A DNA stretch of 64,000 nt, taken from positions 1,302,001 through 1,366,000 of the forward strand of contig OOIN01000001.1 of assembly GCA_900323505.1 (NCBI GenBank), given 5' to 3'. Positions 20,474 through 29,397 of the stretch are shown here, one piece after another (the first letter of the stretch is position 1; every line of letters starts with the position of its first letter). The stretch is from Ustilago trichophora. Its lineage: Eukaryota; Basidiomycota; Ustilaginomycetes; Ustilaginales; Ustilaginaceae. Below the pieces are notes generated by a model. The model made no database searches, had not been told where the DNA came from, and saw only the letters and a program-made list of their open reading frames with translations. Made by a program: the position numbers and the translations under genes.

Positions 20474-21817
20474 ATGTCGGCACTTCCTTCCAACCCGCAA
20501 CGCACACCGTACAACGTCCTCAACCAGACCTTCCTCATCGATAATGCCTACGAGATCACAAAGGATCTCGGTCAAGGTGCCTATGGTTGCGTAGCTGCTG
20601 CCACCCACAAGGGTACTGGCGAGAGTGTCGCCATCAAGAAGATCACCAACGTCTTCACCAAAAAGATTCTCACCAAGCGTGCTTTGCGAGAAATCAAGTT
20701 GCTACGCCATTTTAGAGGACACAAGAACATCACTTGTCTTTACGACATGGACATTATCGACCCCGTCGGCTTCAACGAGGTATACCTCTACGAAGAGCTC
20801 ATGGAGGCCGATCTGCATGCCATCATTCGATCCGGTCAACCGCTTTCAGACGCTCACTTCCAGTCCTTCATCTACCAGACTCTGTGCGGCTTAAAGTACA
20901 TCCACTCGGCTTCCGTCCTCCACCGAGACTTGAAGCCAGGCAACTTGCTCGTCAACGCCGACTGCGAGCTCAAGATTTGCGACTTTGGTCTCGCACGAGG
21001 CTTTGAGACCGACCCCGAACTCGCAAAGCAGGCCGGCGCCGGTGGATTCATGACCGAGTACGTCGCCACCCGATGGTACCGTGCACCCGAAATCATGCTC
21101 AGCTTCCAAAACTACACCACCGCCATCGACATTTGGTCGGTCGGTTGCATCCTCGCCGAACTCCTCGGCGGTCGACCCATCTTCAAAGGTCGCGATTACG
21201 TCGACCAGCTCAACCAGATCCTCCACTACCTTGGAACACCCAGCGAAGAGACCCTCCGCCGAGTCGGCTCCCCACGCGCACAGGACTATATCCGATCGCT
21301 TCCCTTCCAGCCTCGCATCCCATTCCAGCGACTCTACCCACAGGCCAATCCACTGGCGCTCGACCTGCTGGAGCGCATGCTCGAGTTCGATCCGGCCAAG
21401 CGTATCTCGTGCGAAGAAGCCCTTCAGCACCCTTACCTTGCGGTATGGCACGATCCCGCCGACGAGCCCGTCTGCCCGCGTCGTTTCGATTTCGGCTTTG
21501 AGAGCGTAGACGAGGTGGAAGGCATGAAGAACCTCATCCTCGAAGAAGTGCGAAGCTTCCGCATGGAAGTGAGGAGACAGGCGAGGATGTTGCAGCAGCC
21601 CAAACGACAAGAATCGCTCCCCATCCCCAGCAGGGAAGATATCCAACGTAGCAGCCCCACGGATGCGGACAATCCAGGTTACTCGGTATTGGGCGCTAGC
21701 GCGGGCATCATTCAGGGCGCCACCAATTCAGAACATGCCAGCGGCATGTTGAATGACGCTTGTGTCATGGAGGATCCGGCGGAGAGCTTTGAGAGGGAAC
21801 TCACACAGGCGAGATAG
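20474..21817 (+). CDS. SLT2: Cell-wall-integrity MAP kinase, Slt2/Mpk1 family
   Basis: This 447-residue Ser/Thr kinase is intronless. The kinase motifs are all intact: glycine loop GQGAYGCV (33-40), catalytic lysine K55, HRDLKPGN (150-157), DFG (170-172) and the activation-lip TEY at 194-196 within [17 protein letters not shown]. The TEY lip, the sequence CLYDMDI and the C-terminal extension rich in basic and Gln residues place it with Slt2/Mpk1 of the Pkc1-Bck1-Mkk cell-wall-integrity cascade, rather than the pheromone (Fus3/Kss1-like) or Hog1 (TGY) MAPKs. In plant-pathogenic fungi this kinase is needed for wall stress resistance and commonly for virulence (established for the family, not shown here). 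It converges with the PBP-like gene, 153 bases apart. Confidence 0.92.
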   Translation: MSALPSNPQRTPYNVLNQTFLIDNAYEITKDLGQGAYGCVAAATHKGTGESVAIKKITNVFTKKILTKRALREIKLLRHFRGHKNITCLYDMDIIDPVGFNEVYLYEELMEADLHAIIRSGQPLSDAHFQSFIYQTLCGLKYIHSASVLHRDLKPGNLLVNADCELKICDFGLARGFETDPELAKQAGAGGFMTEYVATRWYRAPEIMLSFQNYTTAIDIWSVGCILAELLGGRPIFKGRDYVDQLNQILHYLGTPSEETLRRVGSPRAQDYIRSLPFQPRIPFQRLYPQANPLALDLLERMLEFDPAKRISCEEALQHPYLAVWHDPADEPVCPRRFDFGFESVDEVEGMKNLILEEVRSFRMEVRRQARMLQQPKRQESLPIPSREDIQRSSPTDADNPGYSVLGASAGIIQGATNSEHASGMLNDACVMEDPAESFERELTQAR

Positions 21818-21970
21818 ACTACCATTTTTTTACCATGCCGTAATTGCCATCTTTATTCTTATAGCTTTCTTTTCACACTGTGCGCGCGAGACTGACAGAC
21901 CAGCACGCTGAGACACAAAGAAACGACGCCGAAGATGACATTGCTCATAAAAAGAACAGCAGCGGTACTT

Positions 21971-23072
21971 TCAAGCAACGAGCCGGGTCTCATCATCGAC
22001 AAACAATCGAGCCTCAATGTCGGCCTTTACAACACCTGCCTTTTCCAACACCTCGAGCGTTTGCTTGATAGTCTCCTTTGACACGGTTTGTGTATTCGTC
22101 TGCTGTCCCGTGGTAGGAAGTTTGACTCCTTCTGGGTTGGGCGTCTCCTCTCCTGCCCAACGGACCGTTTTGAGCCAACTCTCTACATCTTCCTCCTTGT
22201 ATTTGTGATGGTCCATGATCCACTGTTTTGCCTGGCCGGTTTGACGAGTGTGTGGGTTGGCGAAGGATCGGATGCAGTCCTGGAGCCGCGAGAGGAATTC
22301 GGGAAGGATGTTTGCAACGGCATCTTCGGAGGAAAGGGCGGTGTTGGAGGATGCTGCGATGGTCCAACTTGGCCAAGGGGTGGGTACGTTTCCTATGAAT
22401 CGAACCTCGCCTGAGTCGGCGTATGGTTTGGTGGTATACCATTCCCACATGAAACAGCTGGTATCGTAAGGCTCTTTACCATTGACGCCATCCCTGAGAT
22501 TCTGGAAAGTATCGTTGACCTTGAACTCGATCTCTCCCTTCTTGTCTCCCGTAGAAGCGTTCCATCCGTGCTGTAAGGCCATGACGCTAGCCATGATCTG
22601 CGATCCACTGCCAATGCGTGAGATGCCGATCTTGGTCCCCTTGAGATCGGCGATCGAATTAAAAGAAGCAGCGTGCGGGGAGGTACCGGTGATGACGGCC
22701 CAGTTGAGAGAGGTACGTACGTAGCTGCCTACAAGCTTGTAGTCGGTGCGACCTTTTGCGATGCCTGTGATGAGGGCTTCGGTGAGGGCAACTGCTACGT
22801 CGATCTGTTGGCCGGCCGAATTGGTGGCGTCCAGGGAGGTCAGCATTTGGCCTGTTCCCGAGGGCTGGCTGATCAGCTCGATGTTTTCCTTGCCCTGTCA
22901 ACAATCAAGAAGTATGAAGGTAAGATGGGTCGGAAGAGGTTAGGTTGGTGAATGTTCACCAGCGAGTGAGGAGAATGAGAGAACGACTTACCCAGGAGGT
23001 GGCAGCAAGGTGGTGCAAAGGCGCAGCAAAGTGCTCTGGCACAAAGCCTACACGAAGAAGCTTTGGCGTCAT
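21971..23072 (-). CDS. Ca3427-like periplasmic-binding-protein-fold (PBP2) protein
   Basis: Two exons (22992-23072 and 21971-22894) encode 334 residues. The 97-base intron has a GTAAGT donor and a TTGACAG acceptor, and joins codons in phase 0. The product opens MTPKLLRVGFVPEHF with no signal peptide and no membrane segment. It continues with the substrate-binding fold seen in SsuA/NMT1-type transporter components: DVAVALTEALITGI, a SLNWAVITG hinge and a TKIGISRIGSGSQIMA loop typical of PBP type 2 ligand sites. A fungal family with this fold is known from Candida albicans Ca3427; I assign it to that family from the overall pattern. The ligand and role are unknown. Being cytosolic, it is unlikely to serve a bacterial-type ABC importer; a THI5-like precursor-binding role is a possibility only. 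Confidence 0.72.
22895..22991 (-). other. Intron of the Ca3427-like gene
   Basis: 97 bases, read on the minus strand with a GTAAGTCG donor and a GTTGACAG acceptor. Removing it joins an ATG-started 27-codon exon in frame to the main open frame. Confidence 0.85.
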
Positions 23073-23501
23073 TCTAGAATATCGCTTTGACAGTCCTGGT
23101 GGGGAATGTGTCTGGTTGACAAGGAGAGAAGGTTGAGCTTCTGTCTGTTGCAATGAAGCTTGTTGTTTATATGGTCAAGAGGGAGGAAGGTTTGACGTGA
23201 GGGTCCGTGCCGGATTATGGTGCATCAAGCTTCTGCCAAGATGCTTCGAAAAGTCGGCTGTGTCCTTTCACGTTATTCCAAAAAAGGCGAAAAAGAAAAG
23301 AGAAAAGGTTGGAAAATGTAGGCTTTGAAAAGGCACAACGGAGAAATCGGGCCGATGCAATGGCGCGGGTGTGTTGCACAGACCACGTCTTAGGAGGCCA
23401 CGGCAACAGCAACACACACACGCTTACTCGCCTCTACCAAATTCCACACCACGCTTCCCATCAACCGCATTCATCACCACATTCGAGTCCTACACGCAAC
23501 A
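23073..23501. other. Divergent promoter between Ca3427-like and capping protein genes
   Basis: 429 bases. A TATA-like sequence (23165-23172, minus strand) faces the Ca3427-like gene at ~95 bases from its ATG. The capping-protein side is a CA-rich leader (23400-23500) with no TATA. Confidence 0.5.
23165..23172 (-). promoter_or_regulatory. TATA-like element of the Ca3427-like gene
   Basis: On the minus strand the sequence reads ATATAAAC, 93-100 bases ahead of the ATG at 23072. Confidence 0.4.
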
Positions 23502-24650
23502 ATGTCGAACTCGACCAGGCTCACTGAAGCCCTTACCCTCCTCACCCAATCCCCACCCGGCCAAACCTCGCAAGTATACCACGATCTTCGAGGAATCCTC
23601 TTCGATGCCGAATCCAATGCTTCTGATCGGATCGATGATGCCGCCCTCCAATCGGCAGCAGCCCTCGCGCTGGAAGAGTACAACACGCAGCAGCTCGTCA
23701 CTGCCACCTTGCCCAACCTCGATGGGAAAGATGCTCCTGTGATCATCTGCCAAGCTGGCCAGGTTCCCGATGGAAGTGCAGACGCCGGTGTCAAGAGGTA
23801 CATCCATCCAAAGCTGCACAAGACGTTCTTGTACGATCATGTCAAGAGGAGTGTCAGCGATGTTAAGGATGCAAAGGAGACGCATGGGGAGGTGGAGAAG
23901 GTGAGAAATACCCTGGAAAAGGCTGTGGACGAATATGTGAGGGACAGGTATCCGGATGGCGTCAGCTCTGTATTTGCCGTGTCGAGCGTGCCGGTAGAGG
24001 AGCTCGAGGAGGTGATGGAAAAGGCTAAGGTTGAGGATGCAAAGACGCCTTCAGAGAACACTGCCACTGTCACAGGTGAAGTCGAGACCACCGAAGCTAC
24101 CGAAGATGCTGAATCCAAAACCGAGGCAGACGAAGAAAACAAGATCCAAGAGGACCCAGTGGAAGCAGTCGCAGCCGCCGAAGCAGTCACCTCCTCCACC
24201 TCTGACGCAACCCCAGCCTCCACCACGCCACCAAAGACAACCTACACCCTCCATCACGTCGGGAACCGATTCAACCTCTCCAACTTTTGGTCTGGTCGTT
24301 GGCGAGCATCGTACACGCTCGACCCATCCACCCTCACGCTCACCTCTAGCCTCTCCGTCCAAGTCCACTACTTTGAAAACGGCAATGTCCAGCTCAACGC
24401 CTCCAAACCACGCACCTTCCAACTCTCCTCCCATCTCGATACGACCAACCCGGACGCATTGGCAAAGGAAGTCGTCAAGCTGATCGCAACCCACGAAGAC
24501 GCTTGGCAAAAAGGTCTAGAGGAGAGCTACGACGAATTGGCAGAACGAGCCTTCAAGGCGTTGAGAAGACAATTGCCTCTGACAAGGCAAAAGGTAGATT
24601 GGGACAAGGTGCTCAACTACAAGTTGGGCGACGAGTTGAGTCGTGGCTAA
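23502..24650 (+). CDS. CAP1: F-actin capping protein alpha subunit
   Basis: This 382-residue protein pairs with a beta subunit to cap actin filament barbed ends. Family segments are clear: an N-terminal helix bundle leading to a Y-N-x-x-Q-like EEYNTQQLVTA, and KHx-type core repeats. The C-terminal half holds FWSGRWRASYTL, LSVQVHYFENGNVQLN and a final helix-plus-tentacle region (DELAERAFKALRRQLPLTRQKVDWDKVLNYKLG). Typical alpha subunits are ~260-290 residues; the extra length is an acidic Thr/Glu/Ala-rich low-complexity insertion at ~175-245, between the middle and the C-terminal sheet. ATG at 23502 is the first in the frame. Intronless. Confidence 0.92.
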   Translation: MSNSTRLTEALTLLTQSPPGQTSQVYHDLRGILFDAESNASDRIDDAALQSAAALALEEYNTQQLVTATLPNLDGKDAPVIICQAGQVPDGSADAGVKRYIHPKLHKTFLYDHVKRSVSDVKDAKETHGEVEKVRNTLEKAVDEYVRDRYPDGVSSVFAVSSVPVEELEEVMEKAKVEDAKTPSENTATVTGEVETTEATEDAESKTEADEENKIQEDPVEAVAAAEAVTSSTSDATPASTTPPKTTYTLHHVGNRFNLSNFWSGRWRASYTLDPSTLTLTSSLSVQVHYFENGNVQLNASKPRTFQLSSHLDTTNPDALAKEVVKLIATHEDAWQKGLEESYDELAERAFKALRRQLPLTRQKVDWDKVLNYKLGDELSRG

Positions 24651-24833
24651 GAAAAGCATCAGAGTGAAGAACGTTGTTTTGTTCGTTGGATGCAATTGTA
24701 GACGTTTTCTCTTGGATTGGATGGGTGGCAATGTGGTTTAGACAGAAAGATTGCGTAAAGAAGTGTTTTTTTTTAAATTGTGGTATTGGTATGAACAGTT
24801 CTACATGACACGAGTGTATGAAACAGATTGACT

Positions 24834-26630
24834 CTAGTGGTAGTTGGTCTTCCTCAGACCGTTCTCCCAACCATCGTCCCGAATCAGCTCAGCAGCCCTC
24901 TCTGCGACCATGAGAATGGTCAACATCGGGTTGATAGTTGGCAGAGTAGGCAGTACACTAGCATCACAAATCCTGACGCCCTTCAAACCGACCAGCTTTA
25001 AATCCTTCTCGTCAACGACGACGCTGTCATCTTTACCTTTACCGCCATGCATCTCGCTTGGGGTTCCCATCCTACATGTTCCGGCAGGGTGGTAGACGGT
25101 ATGTGCGACTTTGCGAGCGTATTCTCCAATGTCTTTGTCGGATTGAATCTTGGGTCCAGGAGCGACTTCTTTGACCAGGTGTTCTTTGAATGGGGACTGT
25201 TCGGCGATCTTTCGGGCCCATTTGACTCCTTCGATGAGGATACGTTCGTCGTAGTTGTCCTTGTCTTCAAAGTACTTAAAGTCCAACAGCGGCTTATCCT
25301 TCGGGTTGGGAGAGGCGAGGCTGACCTTACCGCGAGCTTGCGAACGGCAGATGTTCGGAGTCATACAGATGGCATGCTTGGGACGTTCGTATCCTACACG
25401 CTCCGTGTTGTCGGCAAACGGAACTTGGTAGATGTGAAACATGAGATCGGGACCAGGATGCGGATTGGGTTCGGCATCGCTAGGAAGAACTCGAAGGAAG
25501 AGACCGGCGTCGGACGACATGACGGTCTCAGGAGGCGTATCACGTGTCTCCCACATGACGATCGACTCGGGGTGGTCGGTAAGATTCTCGCCCACACCAG
25601 GGATATCGTGCTTGCAAGGCAGACCGAGAGCTTCAAGATCCTTACGAGGACCGATACCAGAGTGGAGCAACAGACGAGGGGTGTCGATGGCTCCTGCGCA
25701 CAGAATCACCTCCTTGCGCGCGGTCAGGGTCTTGGTCAAACCGTGCTTGGTGGTCACCCTGACACCGGTGACTTTGGCAGTGTCGTCGGAAGCGTATTCG
25801 AGCGTGTTGGCCCAGGTCTCGAGGAAGAGGTGGAGGTTGTGACGCTTGTAAGGGCCGTGAGGCATGATAGGGTGGAGATAGGCGACGGAAGCACTGCTCC
25901 TCTGGCCAGAGTAAGGGTCGTAAGCGATATCAAAGAATCCGACTGCCTTTTGGAAGCCGCCACGGTGGACAATGTGGGCGTTGAGGTCTTCCAGCACGGG
26001 AGCGCCGGTGGCTCGGGAGGAGGCAAGCACCCAATCGCGTGCCACCTGGTTTCTCTGTTGCGGAGCAACGGGGACAATGTTCATCTTGAGACGGTCTCCG
26101 TAAGGCTGTACGGTGCTTGCAGACCACGAAGGGCAGGCGTAGTTGTTGGCCCAATCATCAAGATCCTCATTGAAGGGTCTGAAGGAGATGAGGGTGTTGT
26201 GGGACGAGCATCCTCCCAAGACGCGAGCACGAGAGTGACGGATGAAAGAGTTACCCCTAGGCTGGGGAACTGTGGGGTAGTCGTAGTCGAGGTCGGATCC
26301 AAGCATCTCGAGCCAACGCTTGAGATCGAGCACCATATCGTTACCTACATCGCTAGGACCGCCTTCGATGACGGCAACAGAGACGTTGCGATCCTCGGTA
26401 AGACGGTTGGCGAGCACTGCACCGGCAGTACCACCACCTACGATAACATAGTCGAATTCGGTGTTGCCTCCCGGGAGGAGGTGAGATGCCAAAGAGGCCA
26501 GTCGCTCGCGCGCCGAAGGGCCCGACGAAGACGAAGAAGTAGAGGGAGTGGGGTTGGCAGGCTTGTCTTCGACCGTCTGACCGTGGACAGGGTCAGTGTC
26601 GGGCCTCGCAGGATTGGGCTTGGGTGCCAT
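24834..26630 (-). CDS. GMC-family flavin oxidoreductase (choline dehydrogenase-like)
   Basis: This 598-residue FAD enzyme has YVIVGGGTAGAVLANRL (~60-76) as the dinucleotide-binding motif and ends its FAD loop with VAVIEGG. It also has the GMC signature blocks RARVLGGCSSHN (~135-146) and AGAIDTPRLLLHSGIGP (~315-331). The C-terminal active-site histidine lies in HPAGTCRMG and the partner Asn in LPTINPMLTI. There is no signal peptide, so it is probably intracellular, unlike secreted glucose or aryl-alcohol oxidases of this family. The first ~55 residues are a disordered Pro/Ser tail. Oxidation of an alcohol is expected; the substrate cannot be told from sequence. Confidence 0.85.
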   Translation of the reverse strand: MAPKPNPARPDTDPVHGQTVEDKPANPTPSTSSSSSGPSARERLASLASHLLPGGNTEFDYVIVGGGTAGAVLANRLTEDRNVSVAVIEGGPSDVGNDMVLDLKRWLEMLGSDLDYDYPTVPQPRGNSFIRHSRARVLGGCSSHNTLISFRPFNEDLDDWANNYACPSWSASTVQPYGDRLKMNIVPVAPQQRNQVARDWVLASSRATGAPVLEDLNAHIVHRGGFQKAVGFFDIAYDPYSGQRSSASVAYLHPIMPHGPYKRHNLHLFLETWANTLEYASDDTAKVTGVRVTTKHGLTKTLTARKEVILCAGAIDTPRLLLHSGIGPRKDLEALGLPCKHDIPGVGENLTDHPESIVMWETRDTPPETVMSSDAGLFLRVLPSDAEPNPHPGPDLMFHIYQVPFADNTERVGYERPKHAICMTPNICRSQARGKVSLASPNPKDKPLLDFKYFEDKDNYDERILIEGVKWARKIAEQSPFKEHLVKEVAPGPKIQSDKDIGEYARKVAHTVYHPAGTCRMGTPSEMHGGKGKDDSVVVDEKDLKLVGLKGVRICDASVLPTLPTINPMLTILMVAERAAELIRDDGWENGLRKTNYH

Positions 26631-26720
26631 CGTGAGAAGAAGCTACAAGTTGTACGAGCACCGTGTGAGATGGGGGTTGGTGAAACAGGAAGACGAGATG
26701 AAATGGTCAAAAGCTAGCTA

Positions 26721-26726
26721 CTTATA
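26721..26726 (-). promoter_or_regulatory. TATA-like element of the GMC oxidoreductase gene
   Basis: The minus strand reads TATAAG, ~91-96 bases upstream of the ATG at 26630. Confidence 0.4.
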
Positions 26727-27137
26727 CAGCGCGAGCCAAGTCTTGACAGTAACCCAAACGTCTCACGGTTTAGATTTGGTTTGATCGCGACTCGCCAGTA
26801 CGATGAACAGGACCTAGTTCACCCGCGGATCGTACTCCAACCGGACATCCTTTGCAACTTTGCGATCCATCGAGCACACACGGCTTTGGAGGTGTACCGC
26901 CCTGTGTGACAATCGACAGGTGGCCGCCAATTCTGGCACGCAGTCTCGTGCAGCAATGACGCGAGCTCTTCCCACACCAAAAGCGCTTCTTGGCCTGTGT
27001 GTTTGTGCGATTTCGGAACATTTTTCTTTTCTCCATTTCTTTTTGGGCTGCATACAACGTGCTGCAGCAAGAGCGGCAAGGATGCCGCCTTGAACCCTTT
27101 TTTTTCCTGTCCTCTTCGGCCACTCCACACTGAGGAA

Positions 27138-27221
27138 AACAAGTTGACCCGCGGCTCACTCCCTCTTAGCATAAGCGCCTTTTTGTTAAGTCGAGTTGAG
27201 TGTGCCGCGGGTCAACTTGTT
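27138..27221. repeat. 24-base inverted repeat with 36-base spacer
   Basis: The arms 27138-27161 and 27198-27221 match as reverse complements at 23 of 24 positions (the arm core is AAGTTGACCCGCGGC). A weaker third copy, AGTTCACCCGCGG, lies at 26816-26828. It could form a stem-loop in RNA or be a paired binding site; there is no terminal duplication or transposase to call it a mobile element. Confidence 0.8.
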
Positions 27222-27412
27222 CTCGCTTTCCGTATCAAACGATAGAGATGAGAGCTCTTCCCCGATCGATTCATGGTCAACGACCACAAGCTTTGGCACG
27301 AACATTGTACGCATCTACTTCATCTTCGGCGTCTCTAGAAGTGGGGAATGCATGTGTAAAGGTATTGTCTTCTAAAGTGCGGGCATGGTGGGGTTGAAAA
27401 GTGAGTCAAAAT

Positions 27413-28543
27413 CTAAGAAGCGTTAGGATAATCGTCGGTGCTCAAGGGAGGTCGACTGGTTGGTGTGATGCGTCGACCCCCTCCGCCAAGCTCCGTACCA
27501 AGGCCAGATCCTGCAGGCGACTCCGATCCAGCACCCCCAAGGTGCACCACCGGCCCACGCATAGATTCAACCGTAGCCTTGACCGAGCTGATGCTGAACC
27601 CATTGTACAGCTTGGCACCGCCACCCTGCTCTTCACCATCGTCTCCGTCGAAAGACTGCACTGTCACCCCAGGCAACTCAATTTGCTCTTCCTCGCCATT
27701 GCTAGCCTCTGTGTCTTGGCCAGTACCTCGTAGCCAGGCGGGTTGAAAAGCGCGCATGGCGGGTGCGGTGCTCGGTGCGAGAATCACTTCTGGTGTTCCT
27801 GCGCCTCCGCTCGTCCGTTCTACTTTCCGCTCGTCCGACGCAGACTCGCCCCAGATTCGTGGCTGGTGCGACTCGATGTGGCTGCCAGTGTCGCGCAGGT
27901 CGGCGAGGGCTTTCATCAGATCCTCTGCAAGTGTGTCTCTGTTGGGAGGGTCTTCGCGGATCGGCTCCCATCCGACGGGTGGACTGCCTGGTGGGGAGAT
28001 GAGGAAGTTCTTATCTGTTGTCGGCACTGCCAGTGTCTCTGGCTCGGTCGCCGGATCTGTCATGGGACCAAAGATCGCTCGTAGAATCGTGCCGTCGTCC
28101 TCGTCGGAAGCCCTCTCGACCCCTTGCACATCACTATCCTCAAACGGCAGCACCAAGTGATCCAAACCTGCCTTTGCCATCGCAGCCCCTTGAGAGTCCT
28201 CGAACACGACCACTGCCCGCCCCACAGAAGGCAGCGGTGTCCAGCGAACCATCGGCCCGTACGTGTTGAGCAACGACAGAAGCAGCGAGCAGATATGTGG
28301 GCTGAAGAACTCGACCGGCAAATTTGACAAGATAAGCGTATTCGTCGCTGCTGCGGTGTCCGTTCTGAGGTTCTGTGCGGAGGCGTCTCCATGAATCAGA
28401 GAAGGTGTCTCGGTCTCGTCCGAGTCAGGCCATCGCATGACACTCTCCAAGTGTGCGAGATTGCGCTGTGCAGATGTACGATCAAGTTGAGGAGGAGCGG
28501 ATGTGTTAGCCAGAGAACGACTTGACGAGATGCTGCTTCCCAT
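27413..28543 (-). CDS. Calcipressin (RCAN), regulator of calcineurin
   Basis: This 376-residue protein is of the RCAN/Rcn1 family, which binds and modulates the Ca2+/calmodulin phosphatase calcineurin. It has a degenerate RRM-like fold (TLILSNLPVEFF at ~67-78, then GRAVVVFED). The family hallmark is the FLISPPGSPPVGWEP segment (~175-189), the LISPPxSPPxGW box whose serines are phosphorylated in homologues. Downstream, PEVILA could be a PxIxIT-like calcineurin docking site (inference). The C-terminal third is low complexity. It begins only 17 bases after the stop codon of pICln on the same strand, so the two may share a transcript or overlap in their UTRs. Confidence 0.88.
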   Translation of the reverse strand: MGSSISSSRSLANTSAPPQLDRTSAQRNLAHLESVMRWPDSDETETPSLIHGDASAQNLRTDTAAATNTLILSNLPVEFFSPHICSLLLSLLNTYGPMVRWTPLPSVGRAVVVFEDSQGAAMAKAGLDHLVLPFEDSDVQGVERASDEDDGTILRAIFGPMTDPATEPETLAVPTTDKNFLISPPGSPPVGWEPIREDPPNRDTLAEDLMKALADLRDTGSHIESHQPRIWGESASDERKVERTSGGAGTPEVILAPSTAPAMRAFQPAWLRGTGQDTEASNGEEEQIELPGVTVQSFDGDDGEEQGGGAKLYNGFSISSVKATVESMRGPVVHLGGAGSESPAGSGLGTELGGGGRRITPTSRPPLSTDDYPNAS

Positions 28544-28560
28544 ATCACCGAGTGCTTGGC

Positions 28561-29397
28561 TCAGTAGGGACGGTAGCGTGAATCGGGGGTTTGGAAGTCG
28601 GTTCTCACCCTGCCAGTCTCGCTGAGCTCTTGGTCCTCTCCGCCGTCTGCATCGGCATCTTCGAAAGCCGCATCGTCGTCGTCGTTTTCGCCATCACCAT
28701 CGCCGAGCTGCACGCCCGCAGCGCTGGTGCCAAAGGGTGCAAATCCGGCAAACGGGTGTCCTCCATCGTCTTCGGCCGAGTCTGATGGATGCAGCGATGC
28801 GCAGTGTGAAAGCGCCTCGAAAAGCTGATCGAGAGAGCCGCTGTCCGGAGTGCAGATGTACATTTCGACGAATTCGCCCTCATCGTCACCATCGCCCATC
28901 TCGGCCGTGCCCGCATTTGGACTCAGGTCGAGCTGGCAGTAGAGGCATCCGTGAAAGTCTGCTGCTGCTGCTGCAGAAGATAATGCGCCATTCTGTATTG
29001 TCGAGGAAAGGAAGGCTGGAGGTGTCCGTGTCACAGCGTGCAGAGCAATATTTTGATAGCCCAGTCGGAAGCCGGTGGCGGCCTTGGGAGCGAGGAAAGC
29101 CAACTCTCGTTCGGTCAGCCAGAGCTCGCCCGCAGCTTGGAACACTTCAGCCTCTTCCTCTTCCTCTTCCTCGTCCTCATCACTGACCTCTGCAGCACCG
29201 TTCTTGACCTTCCGAGTATTCAGCTGCTCAAAGCATCCAGGTCGGGACGAAGGCGAGGGGCTGACATAGACAGTCGACTGTGAAAGGTGAAAGTGGAGGA
29301 CCGGTGGGATCGCACCGAATGACTCTGGCGTGCTTTGCTGCAGCTGTTCCAGCTGAGCTGCCGATACGTGCTGTGGTGGTGTCGAGATCTCCTCCAT
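28561..29397 (-). CDS. pICln-like methylosome subunit (CLNS1A family)
   Basis: This 278-residue acidic protein starts at the first ATG of the frame (29397). The PH-like pICln fold is recognisable: STVYVSPSPSSRPG, then GELWLTERELAFLAP, GFRLGYQNIALHAVTR, and a later EFVEMYICTPDSGSLDQLFEALSHCASLHP helix. Acidic loops (DEDEEEEEEE near 95, DDDDAAFEDADADGGED near the C-terminus) are a family trait. pICln hands Sm proteins to the PRMT5 methylosome and chaperones snRNP assembly in animals and fission yeast. The C-terminal RPY ending is close to the next gene, 17 bases before the calcipressin ATG. Confidence 0.8.
   Translation of the reverse strand: MEEISTPPQHVSAAQLEQLQQSTPESFGAIPPVLHFHLSQSTVYVSPSPSSRPGCFEQLNTRKVKNGAAEVSDEDEEEEEEEAEVFQAAGELWLTERELAFLAPKAATGFRLGYQNIALHAVTRTPPAFLSSTIQNGALSSAAAAADFHGCLYCQLDLSPNAGTAEMGDGDDEGEFVEMYICTPDSGSLDQLFEALSHCASLHPSDSAEDDGGHPFAGFAPFGTSAAGVQLGDGDGENDDDDAAFEDADADGGEDQELSETGRVRTDFQTPDSRYRPY

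Larger units (their letters stand above)
26631..27412. other. Intergenic region between GMC oxidoreductase and calcipressin genes
   Basis: 782 bases. It holds the GMC promoter with a TATA-like element and a striking 24-base inverted repeat at 27138-27221. No coding region supported. Confidence 0.55.

Noticed and set aside
25047..26717. 556-codon open frame antisense to the GMC oxidoreductase gene
   Set aside because: It mirrors the whole sense gene; strong GC-rich third-position bias keeps the antisense frame open. The translation has no recognisable domain while the sense strand has full GMC motifs.
27138..27221. Mobile element ends at the inverted repeat
   Set aside because: The spacer is 36 bases, no transposase frame or target-site duplication is visible.
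28541..28620. Spliced fusion of pICln and calcipressin through a GTGAGA donor
   Set aside because: No visible acceptor restores the calcipressin frame from that donor; adjacent but separate frames are the simpler reading.
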